Below are positions 43,618 to 53,634 of a stretch of DNA of 64,000 bases, one piece after another. The translations under genes were made by a program, and so were the position numbers. The stretch lies in contig BDTM01000128.1 in the NCBI GenBank assembly GCA_002898015.1, forward strand, positions 1-64,000, given 5' to 3'. A model generated the notes under the pieces. It ran no database searches, had not been told where the DNA came from, and saw only the letters and a program-made list of their open reading frames with translations. The stretch is from a bacterium BMS3Bbin03. Lineage in GTDB: Bacteria > Zhuqueibacterota > JdFR-76 > BMS3Abin05. Each line of letters begins with the position of its first letter. The stretch's first letter is position 1.

Positions 43618-44187
43618 ATGAATGCATCGGATAAACAATTGATTCAATTGGCAATCGAAGGCAATCAGAAAGCTTACGAAGAACTTCTCCGGAAATATCA
43701 CGGCGTGATTTATCACTTGATTTATAAAATGGTGGGGAATAAGGAGGAAACGGAGGATCTGGTTCAGGAAACATTTGTGAAAGCCTTTCATTCCCTGAAG
43801 TCCTTTAAAGAAGAATTTGCCTTTTCAACCTGGCTGTACAAAATTGCCACCAATCATACCATCGATCTTCTCCGAAAGAAAAAGTTGCAGACCTACTCGC
43901 TGGATGAGCCCGTGAAAATAAAAGAAGGCGAAGTGAACCGGGAATATCCGGATGAGAATTACAGTCCCGAAAAAGTCCTGTTAAGCGGTGAAACAACCGA
44001 AATTATTTTAAGATCGATCGAGGCGCTGCCCGAAAAGTACCGCAGGGTCATCAATCTCCGGCACAAAGAGGACAAATCCTACGAAGACATCAGTGCGTTC
44101 CTGCAGGTACCCGTCGGCACTGTAAAAGCCCGGCTTTTCCGGGCAAGGGAACTTCTGAAAAAGGAACTGAAGAAATCCGGATTGTAA
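43618..44187 (+). CDS. ECF sigma factor (RpoE-like)
   Basis: A 189-residue sigma factor beginning MNASDKQLIQLAIEGNQKAY. Region 2 has ETEDLVQETFVKAFHSLKSF and FSTWLYKIATNHTIDLLRKK; region 4 has LPEKYRRVINLRHKEDKSYEDIS and VGTVKARLFRARELL. No anti-sigma gene is adjacent; the next gene is convergent lptD-like. Envelope-stress control is typical for this type but unproven here. No Shine-Dalgarno precedes the ATG. Confidence 0.92.
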   Translation: MNASDKQLIQLAIEGNQKAYEELLRKYHGVIYHLIYKMVGNKEETEDLVQETFVKAFHSLKSFKEEFAFSTWLYKIATNHTIDLLRKKKLQTYSLDEPVKIKEGEVNREYPDENYSPEKVLLSGETTEIILRSIEALPEKYRRVINLRHKEDKSYEDISAFLQVPVGTVKARLFRARELLKKELKKSGL

Positions 44188-44201
44188 GCCGGTCCCGCCG
44201 T

Positions 44202-46811
44202 TTATCTTTGCCATCTCATAAACGAACCCAAATAGCCCGCCCGGCCGGTTCGCTTTTCCAATTTTAATTCCCGCAGCAATGACGACTTAATGTTAATCCT
44301 TAAATAAAAGTGCCTGTAAGGGCCGGTGGGGTACCACACAATGCGGGCTTCCCAACAGTGCAGGTCTCTGTAAATCACAATATTTTGAGAGACGATTTTT
44401 CGCGATTTCATATCGAACCGGGCCGTATAATTGATTTTCCAGTTTTTGGTGAGCTGAAACGATGAATTCATGTTCAGCCAGAAGGTCTTTTGCGGCATCA
44501 GCGGATTGTATCTGCTGATATTGTACGTCAAAGAAAAGTTGGCGGACCAGGGCAGGTTTGGCCCGCTAAAACCTTCATTCCCGTTAAAACGATTCAGCGG
44601 CGAAAGGGGCGTCACCAGGCCGACATCTTGGGATTGGGCCGTATCGGCTTTGGCGGCGGCTTTTTTTCGTGATTGAAACATGCGGCTGTTCAACCGGAAA
44701 GATACGCTGCTGTTTAAATTGGTCAATCGCAGAGGAGACCGGAAGTTCGCCGAAGCCAGCCACTTGTTCACAATTCTTCCGGTCGCCGGGTTTGTCCGGT
44801 AAGGGCTGAATCCGGCACTCACAAGTATATTCACGTTGCGGCTGGGCTGCGATCGAAACGAAGACACGACGGGGGAAAGCCGAAGAGAATCTGCCTTAAA
44901 ATTGTACCCGCTGGAAAAATTCAGCGTAAACAAATTTACTTTTTTGACTTTTTCATCTTTACCGGTTTTCATCTGAAAAATATTGTAAACCGAAAAGCTT
45001 GCCGATTCGCTGCCGCCCCTGCCGGTGCCGCCAAACAGGGTATTTCCAAACCGGTCAAAATGATAAATGCGCCCGGCGGTGTCGACGACTGTTTCATAAT
45101 AGCCGTACCTGGGATCGGAAAAATCCGGGCGATATTGAAAAGAGAGAGAGGGGGTCATCACATGACGCAGGGCTTTGATCCCGAATTTGTTTGGAAAAAA
45201 CATCCCGTAAAGTTTGGTGTTGGCAGAAAAACTGGTGGAATAGGTGCGCCGGGCGGCAAATTTCTTAATCTCCCGGCTCTCGATTTGATTGGTTTCCGGA
45301 TTCAAAAAATGTTCCTGCACTTGGTCCGTCCAGACTTCCTGATACGAGAGATTCTGACTGGTGGAAATCCAGCGAAACACCTTTTGTGTGCTGTTCGCAC
45401 TAATCCGGTGCTGAATGCCGATCTGCTGATTTACCTTTTGCGCGGTTTCATTGGGTTTGCTCACATATCTCCGGTTTAAAAATTGGGAATCGTACGAGAA
45501 ATAAATGGAATCGTACCAGTGGCGCACTGCGGGTGTGGATTTTTTCCGTCCGGTCCGGGTCTCCGCCGGCGTCCTGCGAAAGTACTCTGCGATTGGTTTC
45601 CTGCCCAGTCGGAAAAACACCTGCGGCAGGACATCCGTTGTCGTCCCTGTGTCAAGATTTTGTGTGCGCGACGCATTCACGCTGATACTGCTTCCGGAAC
45701 GCCGCCAATATTTAGAAAATGTGGCATTTGAGCGGATTTCGCGATTCAGCCGCTGGTTGAGATTGGCGCTAAAATCCCGGAAGTAGCTTTTGTCGCTTAA
45801 AAAAAGGCCGGAGGCATTCAAACTCATGGTGGGGTCAAATGTCTGGTGATGCGAGAATGAAATATCCCACCGGCGCTGTCTGCCCAGATACGTGGATTTC
45901 CGGATAAGGGAGGCCGAAACATGACCGTTCAGGAAGTAGCGCAGCGCGTAATTCATATTGCCGTGGAATAAAAAACCGGCCTTCTCAAAATAATCCATCG
46001 AAAGCATGCCGTCCCAGTACTGGCTCGGTGCCCAGTAGTAACCGATGTCCCGCAAGTAGCGGCCCTCGACGGCACTTTCACCGTAGCGGGGCATTAAAAA
46101 ACCGGAATGACGCCCGCGTTTGTTCGGAAAAATCCCAAACGGCAGGGCTGCAAGCGGAATATGACGAATGTAAAAAATGATCGGTTTGGCGATGACCTTG
46201 TCGTTAAAGATGAGTTTCATCTTTGCGCTGTAGAAATGATAGTGCGGATTTTTCATCAGATCACAGGTTGTAAATGTGCCGTCCTTCACAAAATACACGT
46301 CGGGGGAGACGCGTTTGATGACGGCACCGGTATAAAAGCCGTCTTCAAAACCCGTCCGCCCGCGAATGATACGCCCCTTTTGCGTATCAAAATTGTAGGT
46401 CATTTCGAAACCGCTCATCTTTTGCGAGCCGTCTGTAAACACAGGAAGTTCTTTAAATCCGGGCACCAAAACCGTATCGGCCGGATTTTTGGCCGAGACA
46501 ACTTTTTGCGTGTCGGGAATCCCAGTGGCTTTAAGGGTGCTTTTATTCCAATCGATGGTAATCCGCCCTGCCGTGAGTACCATTTTTTGGTACTTTACCC
46601 GGGCATTGCCAATGAGGTGGGTTATCTTTTTTTGAGCATTACTGAAAATTTCCTGCGCCTCATATTCGACGGTCGTGTCCAATTCCGTGGATTTGGAGCG
46701 ATTTTGCAAAGTGTCTGCGGGGGGCCGTGTTACCTGTGACCGAAGCGGACTGTTAAACACAAACAGCAAAAAAATAATTTTAGCAAAAAAACGAACTTTT
46801 GACTCGGGCAC
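44202..46811 (-). CDS. lptD: LptD-like LPS-assembly outer-membrane protein
   Basis: An 869-residue protein with GTG start and a signal peptide ending near LRSQ (residue 26). Residues 45-200 form an OstA/LptA-like beta-jellyroll (GNARVKYQKMVLTAGRITIDW, TYNFDTQKGRIIRGRTGFEDG). The remainder is a large barrel with PNKRGRHSGFLMPRYGES, characteristic of the LptD family in Bacteroidota-type bacteria. LptD with LptE inserts lipopolysaccharide into the outer leaflet, so the organism is likely diderm with LPS. It lies 15 bp downstream of the glucokinase gene. Confidence 0.9.
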   Translation of the reverse strand: MPESKVRFFAKIIFLLFVFNSPLRSQVTRPPADTLQNRSKSTELDTTVEYEAQEIFSNAQKKITHLIGNARVKYQKMVLTAGRITIDWNKSTLKATGIPDTQKVVSAKNPADTVLVPGFKELPVFTDGSQKMSGFEMTYNFDTQKGRIIRGRTGFEDGFYTGAVIKRVSPDVYFVKDGTFTTCDLMKNPHYHFYSAKMKLIFNDKVIAKPIIFYIRHIPLAALPFGIFPNKRGRHSGFLMPRYGESAVEGRYLRDIGYYWAPSQYWDGMLSMDYFEKAGFLFHGNMNYALRYFLNGHVSASLIRKSTYLGRQRRWDISFSHHQTFDPTMSLNASGLFLSDKSYFRDFSANLNQRLNREIRSNATFSKYWRRSGSSISVNASRTQNLDTGTTTDVLPQVFFRLGRKPIAEYFRRTPAETRTGRKKSTPAVRHWYDSIYFSYDSQFLNRRYVSKPNETAQKVNQQIGIQHRISANSTQKVFRWISTSQNLSYQEVWTDQVQEHFLNPETNQIESREIKKFAARRTYSTSFSANTKLYGMFFPNKFGIKALRHVMTPSLSFQYRPDFSDPRYGYYETVVDTAGRIYHFDRFGNTLFGGTGRGGSESASFSVYNIFQMKTGKDEKVKKVNLFTLNFSSGYNFKADSLRLSPVVSSFRSQPSRNVNILVSAGFSPYRTNPATGRIVNKWLASANFRSPLRLTNLNSSVSFRLNSRMFQSRKKAAAKADTAQSQDVGLVTPLSPLNRFNGNEGFSGPNLPWSANFSLTYNISRYNPLMPQKTFWLNMNSSFQLTKNWKINYTARFDMKSRKIVSQNIVIYRDLHCWEARIVWYPTGPYRHFYLRINIKSSLLRELKLEKRTGRAGYLGSFMRWQR

Positions 46812-46826
46812 AATTTTGAGACCTGA

Positions 46827-47783
46827 TCAATTATTTTCAAATACTAAGTGCGCGGCGCCAATCACGCCTGAACGATCACCCATTTGAGCCTTCACAACTT
46901 TCACAAGCTGTCCCGGCAGCGGAAGAGCAAGCCGGCTGATTTTTTGACGAATGGGCTCAAATAAAATTTCACCGGCATTTGCGATACCGCCGGCAATTAC
47001 AATTAATTCCAGATTTAGCAGATTCACCACCGAAACAAGCGCGATTCCCAACAATTCTCCCGTTTCACGCAGGGTTTCTTCCGATAGACGGTCTCCGGCT
47101 GCGGCAAGCTGGTTAATTAATTTCGGCGTTATTTCTTCCGCCCGGTCGGTGTACGCTTTGAGAGTGGAATCCGGGTATTTATTGAATTTGTTCAGCGCAC
47201 GCTCAACAATGGACTGCGCTCCCACATACCGTTCGATACAGCCGTAATTTCCGCAGTTGCAGCGGGGTCCCTCGTAATTAATCGTTGTGTGGCCGAATTC
47301 ACCGGCCGCACCCACCGCGCCGTGGTAGAGTTTGCCATTGAGAATGAGACCGCTGCCCACCCCGGTGCCCAGTGTGATGCAAATGAGATGGTTGGCACCT
47401 TTTCCGGCACCGTGCGCTTTTTCGGCGAGAGCCGCCACATTGGCATCATTTTCAACAAAAACCGGCACATTAAATTTACTCCGGAAACGATCACGAACGG
47501 GTTCTTCCTTCCAGCCGGGCAAATTAGGGGGATAAGAGACAATGCCCTTTTCGGTGTAAACCGTCCCCGGGACGCCCACACCAATGCCGTTTACGGCATC
47601 TTCGCCGACTTTTTCCAAAAGATCGGCAATGCCTTTTTCAATTTGGGAAAAGATAAACTCGGGTCCTGCCTGAGCGTTTGTGCCTTTATTGAGTTCGAAT
47701 AAAATATCGCCATTTTCTGAGACCAATCCCATCTTTAGATTTGTGCCACCCAAATCCACGCCGATGGCTATTCCGCTTTTCAT
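46827..47783 (-). CDS. glcK: ROK-family glucokinase
   Basis: A 318-residue kinase. It starts MKSGIAIGVDLGGTNLKMG (phosphate 1 loop), has the sugar-binding ENDANVAALAE and GTGVGSGLI, and the ROK zinc motif CNCGNYGCIE after GHTTI. It phosphorylates glucose or a related hexose. ATG 47783 follows AAGGAGG at 11 bases; a TTG nine codons upstream overlaps the rarA stop and is less likely. It forms a unit with rarA. Confidence 0.92.
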   Translation of the reverse strand: MKSGIAIGVDLGGTNLKMGLVSENGDILFELNKGTNAQAGPEFIFSQIEKGIADLLEKVGEDAVNGIGVGVPGTVYTEKGIVSYPPNLPGWKEEPVRDRFRSKFNVPVFVENDANVAALAEKAHGAGKGANHLICITLGTGVGSGLILNGKLYHGAVGAAGEFGHTTINYEGPRCNCGNYGCIERYVGAQSIVERALNKFNKYPDSTLKAYTDRAEEITPKLINQLAAAGDRLSEETLRETGELLGIALVSVVNLLNLELIVIAGGIANAGEILFEPIRQKISRLALPLPGQLVKVVKAQMGDRSGVIGAAHLVFENN

Positions 47784-47806
47784 ACAGTCAGGAACCTCCT
47801 TTTCCG

Positions 47807-49156
47807 TCAAGACCCTTTTTCTTTCTGCGATCGCTTCTTCCAGAAATGAAGAAGTCGTTCTTTAATCGTTTTTTCGAATCCGATTTCAGTCGGGTTGTAG
47901 TAAATTGTATCTTTTTTATTTTCAGGAAGATAATTTTGTTCCACAAAATGTTCCGGAAAATCGTGCGGATATTTGTACCCCTTTGCGTATCCCAATTTTT
48001 CCATTAATCCCGTGGGGGCATTGCGAATGTGAAGCGGTACCGGCTCGATCGGCGATTGTTTCACATCGGCCAGAGCCTTTTCGATGGCTTGATAAGCGGC
48101 ATTGCTTTTGGGAGCCGATGCCAGATAGGTGGCCATCTGGGATAAAATAATGCGTCCTTCCGGCATGCCGATGACGTTAATCGCCTGGAACCCTGCGGTT
48201 GCCAGAATGAGCGCCTGCGGGTCGGCATTGCCCACATCTTCGGAGGCCAGAATGACCATGCGCCGGGCAATAAATTTAGGATCTTCACCGGCATCGATCA
48301 TGCGGGCCATCCAGTAAAGAGCGGCATCCGGATCGGAGCCGCGCAGACTTTTTATAAAGGCCGAAATGATGTCATAATGGTAATCGGCTTTTTTATCATA
48401 AAAAAGCGCCCGGCTCTGAAAGGCCTGCTCAATTTGTTCCCGGGAGATCAGAATCTCGTTTGTTTTTGCGGATTGCTGCGCCATTTTAAAGGCGATTTCA
48501 AGCGCGCTCAGGGCGATGCGGGCATCTCCCGAAGAAAAGTGCGTGAGGAACGATTGGGTCTCTTCACTGAGTCGAATTTTAAACTGGCTTAAAATAACAT
48601 CTTTTTTAAGCGCCCGATTCACAATCAGTCCAATATATTCCGGCGAGAGAGACTCCAATTTAAAAATACGGCACCGGGAAAGAAGCGGCGAAATAATTTC
48701 AAATGAAGGATTTTCGGTGGTGGCGCCAATCAAATAAATGGTGCCGTCCTCCACGTGGTGCAAAAGGGCGTCCTGCTGGGCTTTGTTAAAACGATGAATT
48801 TCATCGATAAACAGAATGGTTCGCCGGCCATTCAAACGGAGATTCTTTTGCGCCCGTTCAATGGCCTTGCGCACGTCACCCACCCCGGAAGTGACCGCAC
48901 TCAGGGCAATAAAATCCGATTTTGTTTTTCCGGCGATAAGCCGCGCCAGGGTTGTTTTTCCCACACCGGGCGGCCCCCAAAAAATCATGGATAAGAGATC
49001 GTCCCGTTCGATGGCCTCCCGCAGTAATTTACCCGGGCCCAGGATGTGTGTCTGGCCGATAAATTCCTCAAGCGTCTTCGGCCGCACACGGTCCGGCAGC
49101 GGGCGAAACGGTTCGGTTTTCTTTTGAAGAGATTTTTCTTCTGAAAATAGATCCAT
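47807..49156 (-). CDS. rarA: Replication-associated recombination protein A (MgsA/RarA)
   Basis: A 449-residue AAA+ ATPase acting at stalled replication forks. Features: RPKTLEEFIGQTHILGPGKLL, Walker A GPPGVGKTTLAR, Walker B ILFIDEIHRFNKAQQDALL, sensor IGATTENPSFE, and the C-terminal tetramerisation region including RGSDPDAALYW and RMVILASEDVGNADP. Length is normal. A good promoter lies 40 bp upstream. Confidence 0.95.
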   Translation of the reverse strand: MDLFSEEKSLQKKTEPFRPLPDRVRPKTLEEFIGQTHILGPGKLLREAIERDDLLSMIFWGPPGVGKTTLARLIAGKTKSDFIALSAVTSGVGDVRKAIERAQKNLRLNGRRTILFIDEIHRFNKAQQDALLHHVEDGTIYLIGATTENPSFEIISPLLSRCRIFKLESLSPEYIGLIVNRALKKDVILSQFKIRLSEETQSFLTHFSSGDARIALSALEIAFKMAQQSAKTNEILISREQIEQAFQSRALFYDKKADYHYDIISAFIKSLRGSDPDAALYWMARMIDAGEDPKFIARRMVILASEDVGNADPQALILATAGFQAINVIGMPEGRIILSQMATYLASAPKSNAAYQAIEKALADVKQSPIEPVPLHIRNAPTGLMEKLGYAKGYKYPHDFPEHFVEQNYLPENKKDTIYYNPTEIGFEKTIKERLLHFWKKRSQKEKGS

Positions 49157-49195
49157 GAAATTTAACGTTTTTTGTGTAAGAGTTTAAAACTATAT

Positions 49196-49224
49196 AATTT
49201 AAGTTAATTTCCCGTGAAAGTCAA
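49196..49224 (-). promoter_or_regulatory. Sigma-70 promoter of rarA-glcK
   Basis: Minus strand TTGACT (49224-49219), 17-bp spacer, TAAATT (49201-49196), ending 40 bp before the rarA start. Confidence 0.65.
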
Positions 49225-49251
49225 GGCATAAAAAGCAAGAATAATGGAAAA

Positions 49252-50070
49252 TTAGATTCTGTTCCCGCCGGCTTGCACAATAAAAGACCGGATTAAATTT
49301 TCCGAGGAGTAATCGCCAAAGGAGATGCGCATTAGAAATGGTATTTTGGGGAAAAGCATCTTTCGGATCGCATGAATTGTTTTGCCGTTTTTGTGAAGTT
49401 CCAGAATTTGCCGCTTTAAACTTTCAAGATTGTGTATTTTTTTGTCCAGTTCTTCCACCGGGTTTAAAATCGGATTCCCGCTGCCCGGAAAAATGAGTCT
49501 CGGCTTTAATGCTCTCAGTTTTTTAAGAGACTGCATCATAAGGCCGATATCACTCTCTTTGTGAAGGACCACATCTTTGCCGCGGATAAACAAATCACCG
49601 GTGAACGCCCAGCCTTTGTCCGGCTCAAAAAGCGTAATATCCGCCGGCGAGTGCCCGGGCAGGTAAACCACTCTGAAGCGAAATCTCCGGGTTTGAACAA
49701 ATCTCCCGATCGGCTCGGCGTGACTGGGTCTCGGAACACCCCAGGTCTGACGGCGATAAAACTGTTCATGCAGCCATTTCGGGTTTTCGATAAGCGGAAC
49801 GGCCAATGAGAACGCCTGGATCGGAAGCCCGTATTTTTCCTGAAGAACGGCATCGTTTCCAATATGATCTTCATGGGCGTGTGTATTGACAATCAGGCGG
49901 ACGCAGTCGAACGGAAGGGCTCTCAAATACGCCTTTTCCAGAACGGCCGGCCCGGTGTCAATAAGCAAGTCATCCACCAGAAAGCCGGCGGTAAAGTAAA
50001 TCGGCTTGCCTAAAATAGTGCGCGCCATTCGGACAATCGTGACATCTTCAAGTTGTTTAATCGTGATCAT
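49252..50070 (-). CDS. Metallo-beta-lactamase-fold hydrolase
   Basis: A 272-residue MBL-fold protein with the metal motif NTHAHEDHIGND (about residues 62-73), a later VVYLPGHSPADITLFE and WAFTGDLFIRGKD supplying further ligands, and an FPGSGNPI loop. The C-terminal 75 residues are helical. Such proteins are thioesterases, glyoxalase II-like or lactonase-like enzymes; substrate unknown. It is downstream of the HAD phosphatase gene by about 40 bp. Confidence 0.88.
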   Translation of the reverse strand: MITIKQLEDVTIVRMARTILGKPIYFTAGFLVDDLLIDTGPAVLEKAYLRALPFDCVRLIVNTHAHEDHIGNDAVLQEKYGLPIQAFSLAVPLIENPKWLHEQFYRRQTWGVPRPSHAEPIGRFVQTRRFRFRVVYLPGHSPADITLFEPDKGWAFTGDLFIRGKDVVLHKESDIGLMMQSLKKLRALKPRLIFPGSGNPILNPVEELDKKIHNLESLKRQILELHKNGKTIHAIRKMLFPKIPFLMRISFGDYSSENLIRSFIVQAGGNRI

Positions 50071-50109
50071 TTTTATTCGAATTAAACTGTCAAAAATTAA
50101 AATGACAGA

Positions 50110-50793
50110 TCAATTGGGTTCCGGGACCGGTACCGCACCCTCCTTTTCAAATTTTTTCAGAATCCGCAACACATCCGCAAAATTCTTGTACACAATGTAA
50201 TCATACCCATTTTGCCGGCAGTAATCGATTAATTCATCCTTGGCAAAAATGATGTCGGCTTCTTTTACACCGCAGCGGTCCGAGAGGCCGTCTCCGACGT
50301 AAACGAGAACACTCTCACCGTCACGGGCTTTTCGCAAATGGTAGCCCTTGCAATTGGCACAAAAACCGCATGTATGTTCCCAATACGGAAATTCCGGCCG
50401 GATGTGGACGGAATTCACAAAAACCATTTTATTTGAATAGACCGGCAGCCACTGCAAATGTTCCCGTTTCAGGATTTCCGTGATGTACAGATCCAACCCA
50501 TCGCTGAGAATTTGAACGGGGTAACCTCTGCGGCGGCAGTAATTTGCAAATTCAGTAAAGGCGGCATCGATCGGATTGCGGTCGCAAAAGCGCTTAAGGT
50601 CTTTTCCGGAAATTGTGGTGGCGGCACATTCCCGCTCCAGGCACTCCCGGGAAGAAATTTTCCCCTCTTTCCACTCCTGAACAGCCGCGATCCACTCCTC
50701 CGTGGCGAAAGCGCGAAAAAGTTCATTGCCCACATCATTCACGGCGACCGTGCCGTCAAAATCGCAAAAAATATTGAGTTTCGGTTGATTCAT
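50110..50793 (-). CDS. HAD-superfamily phosphatase, MtnX/phosphoserine phosphatase-like
   Basis: A 227-residue protein starting MNQPKLNIFCDFDGTVAVND, with the nucleophile Asp in DFDGT, motif II near LSDGLDLYI, and YVGDGLSDRCGVKEAD as motif IV. An internal CGFCANCKGYHL cysteine cluster, unusual for the superfamily core, could bind metal. MtnX (methionine salvage) and PSP-like enzymes share this layout; the substrate is not clear and no other methionine-salvage gene is adjacent. ATG 50793 is chosen since upstream codons run into the ppdK terminator. Confidence 0.82.
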   Translation of the reverse strand: MNQPKLNIFCDFDGTVAVNDVGNELFRAFATEEWIAAVQEWKEGKISSRECLERECAATTISGKDLKRFCDRNPIDAAFTEFANYCRRRGYPVQILSDGLDLYITEILKREHLQWLPVYSNKMVFVNSVHIRPEFPYWEHTCGFCANCKGYHLRKARDGESVLVYVGDGLSDRCGVKEADIIFAKDELIDYCRQNGYDYIVYKNFADVLRILKKFEKEGAVPVPEPN

Positions 50794-50809
50794 GTTTCGA
50801 CGCCTGTAC

Positions 50810-50844
50810 AAAAATGCCCGGCTTTTGGAAAAACAAACCGGGCA
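50810..50844 (-). terminator. Terminator after ppdK
   Basis: Stem TGCCCGG (50815-50821) and CCGGGCA (50838-50844) with a 16-nt loop, followed on the minus strand by five T residues; located between ppdK and the HAD phosphatase gene. Confidence 0.75.
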
Positions 50845-50864
50845 AATATCCCTTAGGTCTCCAT

Positions 50865-53567
50865 TTATTTTTGATGCTTTAGTTTTGCCTGTGCCGCTGC
50901 CAAACGGGCAATGGGCACCCGGTACGGCGAGCAACTGACGTAGTTCAGATTCAACTCGTCACAAAGCTCTATGGACTGCGGGTTGCCGCCGTGTTCACCG
51001 CAGATCCCGATCTTCAAATTGGGGCGGGTCTTTCGGCCTTTTTCCACACCGATGCCCATTAATTGTCCGACACCGTCTCTGTCGATGCTCTGGAACGGGT
51101 CCACCCTGTAAAAACCCCGTTCCACGTAAAGCGGCAGGAACTTGCCGGCGTCGTCACGGCTCATGCCGAGTGTCATCTGGGTCAGGTCGTTTGTTCCGAA
51201 TGAGAAGAATTCCGCCTTTTCCGCAATTTCATCCGCCGTCAAAGCCGCGCGCGGGACTTCGATCATCGTGCCGACTTTGTATTCGAACGTTATATGGGTT
51301 TCCTTTTGAACCTCTTCGGCCACGCGGCGAATAATTTGTTCCTGATCGTCCAATTCCGCCTTGAGGCCGACCAGCGGCACCATGACTTCAGGGATAACCT
51401 TGACACCCTGCTTGATAAGATTCGCAGCCGCGGTAAAAATAGCCCGGGACTGCATTTCGGTAATTTCAGGATGAACCACTCCCAGCCGGCAGCCCCGATG
51501 CCCCAGCATTGGATTGACTTCCTTCAATTGCCGTCCTTTCAGCTTTAATTCTTCCACAGGAATACCAATGCGCCCGGACAACTCTTTATATTCTTCGTCC
51601 GTATGCGGTAAAAATTCATGCAGCGGCGGGTCGAGCAGACGTATGGTGACCGGCAGGCCTTCCATTTCTTTGAAAATGCCTTCGAAGTCCTCCTGCTGCA
51701 TGGGACGAATTTTGTCCAGCGCCTTTTTGCGGCCTTCCGAATCGGAGGCAAAAATCATTTCCCGAACGGCCAGAATTCGATCGCCCACGAAGAACATGTG
51801 TTCGGTACGGCACAGTCCGATGCCTTCCGCACCGAATTTACGCGCCGTCCACGAATCGTGGGGCGTGTCGGAATTGGTGCGGATTCCGAGCCGGCGAATC
51901 TCATCCGCCCAGGTCATGAGTTTATCGTAATACGGGTACAGGGACGCCTCTTCCGGTTTCATCTGGCCTAAAACAACCGCCGTAATTTCGGAGGGGCTGG
52001 TGGACACGGAACCCACATAAATTTCGCCGACGCTCCCGTCGATGGAAATTTCATCCCCCTCTTTCAATGTAATCCCGTTGGACACCACCTGATGGTTGTG
52101 ATAATCGATTTCAATCTTTTCGGCACCGGCAATACAGGGCTTGCCGATCCCGCGCGCCACCACCGCCGCATGAGAAGTCGAGCCGCCCCGGGAGGTCAAA
52201 ATGCCCTTTGCCGCCACCATTCCGTGAAAATCGTCCGGGGAGGTTTCTGTCCGCACCAGGATGACGGATTTTCCCTCTTTAGACCATGCCACCGCTTTAT
52301 CCGGGTCGAAGGCAATCACACCGCTGGCCGCACCCGGAGACGCATTGATACCCACTCCGAACAGTCTCTTTTTTGCCTTTGGATCAAAACGTTCATGAAG
52401 CAATTGATCCAATTGATCCGGATCGACCCGCATGATGGCTTCTTCCCGGGTGATCAGACCTTCTTCCACCATGTCCACGGCAATGCGGATGGCGGCCATG
52501 GCCGTGCGTTTTCCGTTGCGCGTTTGCAGCATCCAGAGTTTGCCTTTTTGAATCGTAAATTCCATGTCCTGCATATCGCGGTAATGCTTTTCCAATTTCT
52601 TATAAATGGCTTCCAGCTCCTTGTAAGCTTCCGGCAGTTCTTCTTCAAGTGTGATTTGGCCTTCGCTGGTACGGCCGGCTTTGTTAATGGGCTGAGGCGT
52701 CCGGATGCCGGCAACCACATCCTCACCCTGTGCATTCTTTAAAAATTCACCAAAAAATCGTTTTTCACCGGTGCCGGGATCACGCGTAAAAGCCACACCT
52801 GTGGCCGAATCGTCCCCCATATTTCCAAAAACCATGGTCACAATATTGACAGCCGTTCCCCAATCGTCCGGGATTTTGTTGACGCGGCGGTAGTCCGCGG
52901 CGCGTTTCGTGTTCCAGGAACGAAAAACAGCCATGACGGCATCGGTTAATTGTTCCCAGGGATCCTGCGGAAATGCCTTGCCGGTTTGTTTTTCAAAAAT
53001 TTGCTTAAATTTTTCAACCAGATCCTTTAAATCTTCAGCCGTCAGATCGGTATCGTAGGCGGCACCTGCTTCTTCTTTCTTTTTCTCCAATGCCTTTTCA
53101 AAATGTACCCCGTCGATTCCAAAAACGACGTTTCCAAACATTTGAATAAAACGGCGGTAGGAATCGTAGGCAAATCTCGGATTGCCGGTTTCTTCCGCCA
53201 ATCCGACAACCGATTTATCATTTAACCCGAGGTTTAAAACCGTATCCATCATCCCCGGCATGGAAACGCGGGCGCCCGAACGCACGGAAACAAGCAATGG
53301 GTTTTTGGAATCCCCCAATTTGCGGCCCATATCCTTTTCGATGCGCAGGATGCCTTCCCGAACCTGATCTAGTAAACCATCGGGCAATTTGTTATTTAAT
53401 TTGAAATATTCAACACACGCCTCCGTAGAAATGGTAAATCCCGGAGGAACCGGAATCCCGATACGGTTCATCTCCGCCAGATTGGCTCCCTTGCCGCCCA
53501 GAAGGTTTCGCATTTCGGCGCCCCCTTCCGTTCCCTGCGGGCCAAAATAATAGACATATTTTTTCAT
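50865..53567 (-). CDS. ppdK: Pyruvate, phosphate dikinase
   Basis: A 900-residue enzyme interconverting pyruvate, ATP and phosphate with PEP, AMP and PPi. N-terminal nucleotide-binding domain starts with YVYYFGPQGTEGG and LLGGKGANLAEM. The phosphohistidine domain holds GGSTSHAAVVARGIGKPCIAG. The C-terminal PEP/pyruvate barrel has LGHRGCRLGVVHPEI, SFGTNDLTQMTLGMSRDD and the catalytic cysteine in GICGEHGG. AGGAGG lies seven bases before ATG 53567. It supports gluconeogenic or PPi-based glycolytic metabolism. Confidence 0.96.
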   Translation of the reverse strand: MKKYVYYFGPQGTEGGAEMRNLLGGKGANLAEMNRIGIPVPPGFTISTEACVEYFKLNNKLPDGLLDQVREGILRIEKDMGRKLGDSKNPLLVSVRSGARVSMPGMMDTVLNLGLNDKSVVGLAEETGNPRFAYDSYRRFIQMFGNVVFGIDGVHFEKALEKKKEEAGAAYDTDLTAEDLKDLVEKFKQIFEKQTGKAFPQDPWEQLTDAVMAVFRSWNTKRAADYRRVNKIPDDWGTAVNIVTMVFGNMGDDSATGVAFTRDPGTGEKRFFGEFLKNAQGEDVVAGIRTPQPINKAGRTSEGQITLEEELPEAYKELEAIYKKLEKHYRDMQDMEFTIQKGKLWMLQTRNGKRTAMAAIRIAVDMVEEGLITREEAIMRVDPDQLDQLLHERFDPKAKKRLFGVGINASPGAASGVIAFDPDKAVAWSKEGKSVILVRTETSPDDFHGMVAAKGILTSRGGSTSHAAVVARGIGKPCIAGAEKIEIDYHNHQVVSNGITLKEGDEISIDGSVGEIYVGSVSTSPSEITAVVLGQMKPEEASLYPYYDKLMTWADEIRRLGIRTNSDTPHDSWTARKFGAEGIGLCRTEHMFFVGDRILAVREMIFASDSEGRKKALDKIRPMQQEDFEGIFKEMEGLPVTIRLLDPPLHEFLPHTDEEYKELSGRIGIPVEELKLKGRQLKEVNPMLGHRGCRLGVVHPEITEMQSRAIFTAAANLIKQGVKVIPEVMVPLVGLKAELDDQEQIIRRVAEEVQKETHITFEYKVGTMIEVPRAALTADEIAEKAEFFSFGTNDLTQMTLGMSRDDAGKFLPLYVERGFYRVDPFQSIDRDGVGQLMGIGVEKGRKTRPNLKIGICGEHGGNPQSIELCDELNLNYVSCSPYRVPIARLAAAQAKLKHQK

Positions 53568-53634
53568 TTTACAACCTCCTGACAAAAATTTTAGTACACA
53601 GCTTCTTTCTCAATTTCTTATCCGATTTTGTTTC

